The notes beneath the pieces are model-generated. The model was not told the DNA's origin. It worked only from the letters and a program-made list of their open reading frames with translations, and did no database searches. From NCBI GenBank assembly GCA_017552845.1, contig JAFZOE010000332.1:1-6867 (forward strand): a DNA stretch of 6,867 nucleotides. The letters are read 5' to 3'. This DNA is from Clostridia bacterium (GTDB taxonomy: Bacteria; Bacillota; Clostridia; Oscillospirales; Acutalibacteraceae). Positions 6,196-6,867 of the stretch are shown in pieces (position 1 is the stretch's first letter; each line of letters begins with the position of its first letter). A program made the translations under genes and the position numbers.

Positions 6196-6867
6196 ATGAA
6201 AAAGAATAAAATTTCAAAGCTTCTTGCAGTCCTTCTTGCGTTCGCGATGCTCCTCGCCTGCGTTTCGCCCGCATTTGCGATTGTAATTCCGCAGGATGTA
6301 AAGAATGTAATTCTCCTGATAGGCGACGGCATGGGCCCGAATGCGCTCGAATGGACCAAGGCCGAGCTCGGCGTTGAGCTCTGCATGGATACCCTGCCTT
6401 ATCAGGGTTATTCGATGACCGATTCGCTCGACGGAACCACCGATTCCGCAGCGGGCGCGACCGCTCTCTCCTGCGGCAGACGTGTTTTCAACAGCAATCT
6501 CTGCACTCTCGCAGTCAAACTCACAAGCGGCGCGGTTATCTTCAGCTATATGAATGTCAGCGAGGTTGCAAAATCCCTCGGCAAAAAGGCGGGAATCGTA
6601 ACCTCGGATGCCAATCACGGTGCGACTCCCGCAGGCTTCAGCGTTCATACATATAAGCGCGATCTCAGCGAGGAGATTACAAATCAGCAGATGAATTGCG
6701 ACCTCGACCTCATATGGGCAAAGGACGGCGGATATGCTTCTGCCGAGGCTTTTGAAAACGCCGGCTGGACCTATTCAACCACTATGAGCGAGCTCGAAGA
6801 ACTCGGCTACGGCAAAAAGTCATTTGCCTCTATCCCGGGAAAAATCGAATATGAAACCGGCAGCGAA
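6196..6867 (+). CDS. Exported alkaline phosphatase, 3' end beyond the window (partial)
   Basis: The open frame covers 224 codons and runs off the right edge; family members are usually 400-550 residues. The N-terminus is an export signal: MKKNK, a hydrophobic stretch at 6-22, then SPAFA. Signal peptidase I could cut after A28, but LLAC at 19-22 also resembles a lipobox, so a lipoprotein is possible. Alkaline phosphatase motifs follow in order: IGDGMG (42-47; Asp44 is the metal ligand equal to E. coli Asp51), TDSAAGATALSCG (82-94; nucleophile Ser84, equal to Ser102), and HGATPAG (141-147; Thr144, equal to Thr155). Arg155 falls at the phosphate-binding Arg166 position with the same 11-residue spacing from the Thr. 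The E. coli Asp153 position is Gly142. The enzyme would release phosphate from extracellular monoesters. It is the third gene of the operon, 15 nt after the kinase. The zinc-ligand histidines and remaining ligands lie outside the window. Confidence 0.93.
   Translation, partial: MKKNKISKLLAVLLAFAMLLACVSPAFAIVIPQDVKNVILLIGDGMGPNALEWTKAELGVELCMDTLPYQGYSMTDSLDGTTDSAAGATALSCGRRVFNSNLCTLAVKLTSGAVIFSYMNVSEVAKSLGKKAGIVTSDANHGATPAGFSVHTYKRDLSEEITNQQMNCDLDLIWAKDGGYASAEAFENAGWTYSTTMSELEELGYGKKSFASIPGKIEYETGSE

Overview
The window reads as bacterial DNA, most likely from a Bacillota/Clostridia member such as an uncultured gut- or rumen-type organism. This placement rests on style: strong GGAGG-type ribosome binding sites, AT-rich intergenic DNA with sigma-A promoters carrying extended -10 elements, moderate-GC genes, a Clostridia-type P-loop nucleoside kinase, and Gram-positive-looking signal peptides. 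No marker gene is present, so the taxonomy is an inference. All five genes lie on the plus strand. I found no tRNA, rRNA, CRISPR array, insertion sequence or phage signal.

Layout. (1) Positions 1-162 are an AT-rich leader with a near-consensus promoter (81-109) and a strong ribosome binding site. They drive a sodium:solute symporter-family permease that starts at a TTG codon (163-1773) and is closed by a hairpin terminator (1781-1810). (2) A second promoter (1859-1887) drives a secreted LCAT-like alpha/beta hydrolase (1930-3552), followed by a terminator (3562-3586). (3) A third promoter (3612-3640) starts a probable operon: a second, paralogous secreted LCAT-like hydrolase (3670-5256), then after 3 nt a cytoplasmic uridine-kinase/phosphoribulokinase-like P-loop kinase (5260-6180), then after 15 nt an exported alkaline phosphatase (from 6196) that runs off the right edge.

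How the genes may work together (inference): two exported acyl-ester hydrolases and an exported phosphomonoesterase would break down external lipids, phospholipids or nucleotides. The kinase could re-phosphorylate an imported nucleoside or related alcohol. The symporter brings in an unknown small solute and is a separate transcription unit.

Most notable point: the two tandem hydrolases share the same scaffold (YDWR motif, 32-residue spacing to the nucleophile elbow, a C-terminal SPD...H block with 22-residue spacing). The second has the normal serine elbow (FSMGG), but the first has cysteine in the nucleophile position (GRCLG). This looks like duplication followed by a change of catalytic chemistry or loss of esterase activity.
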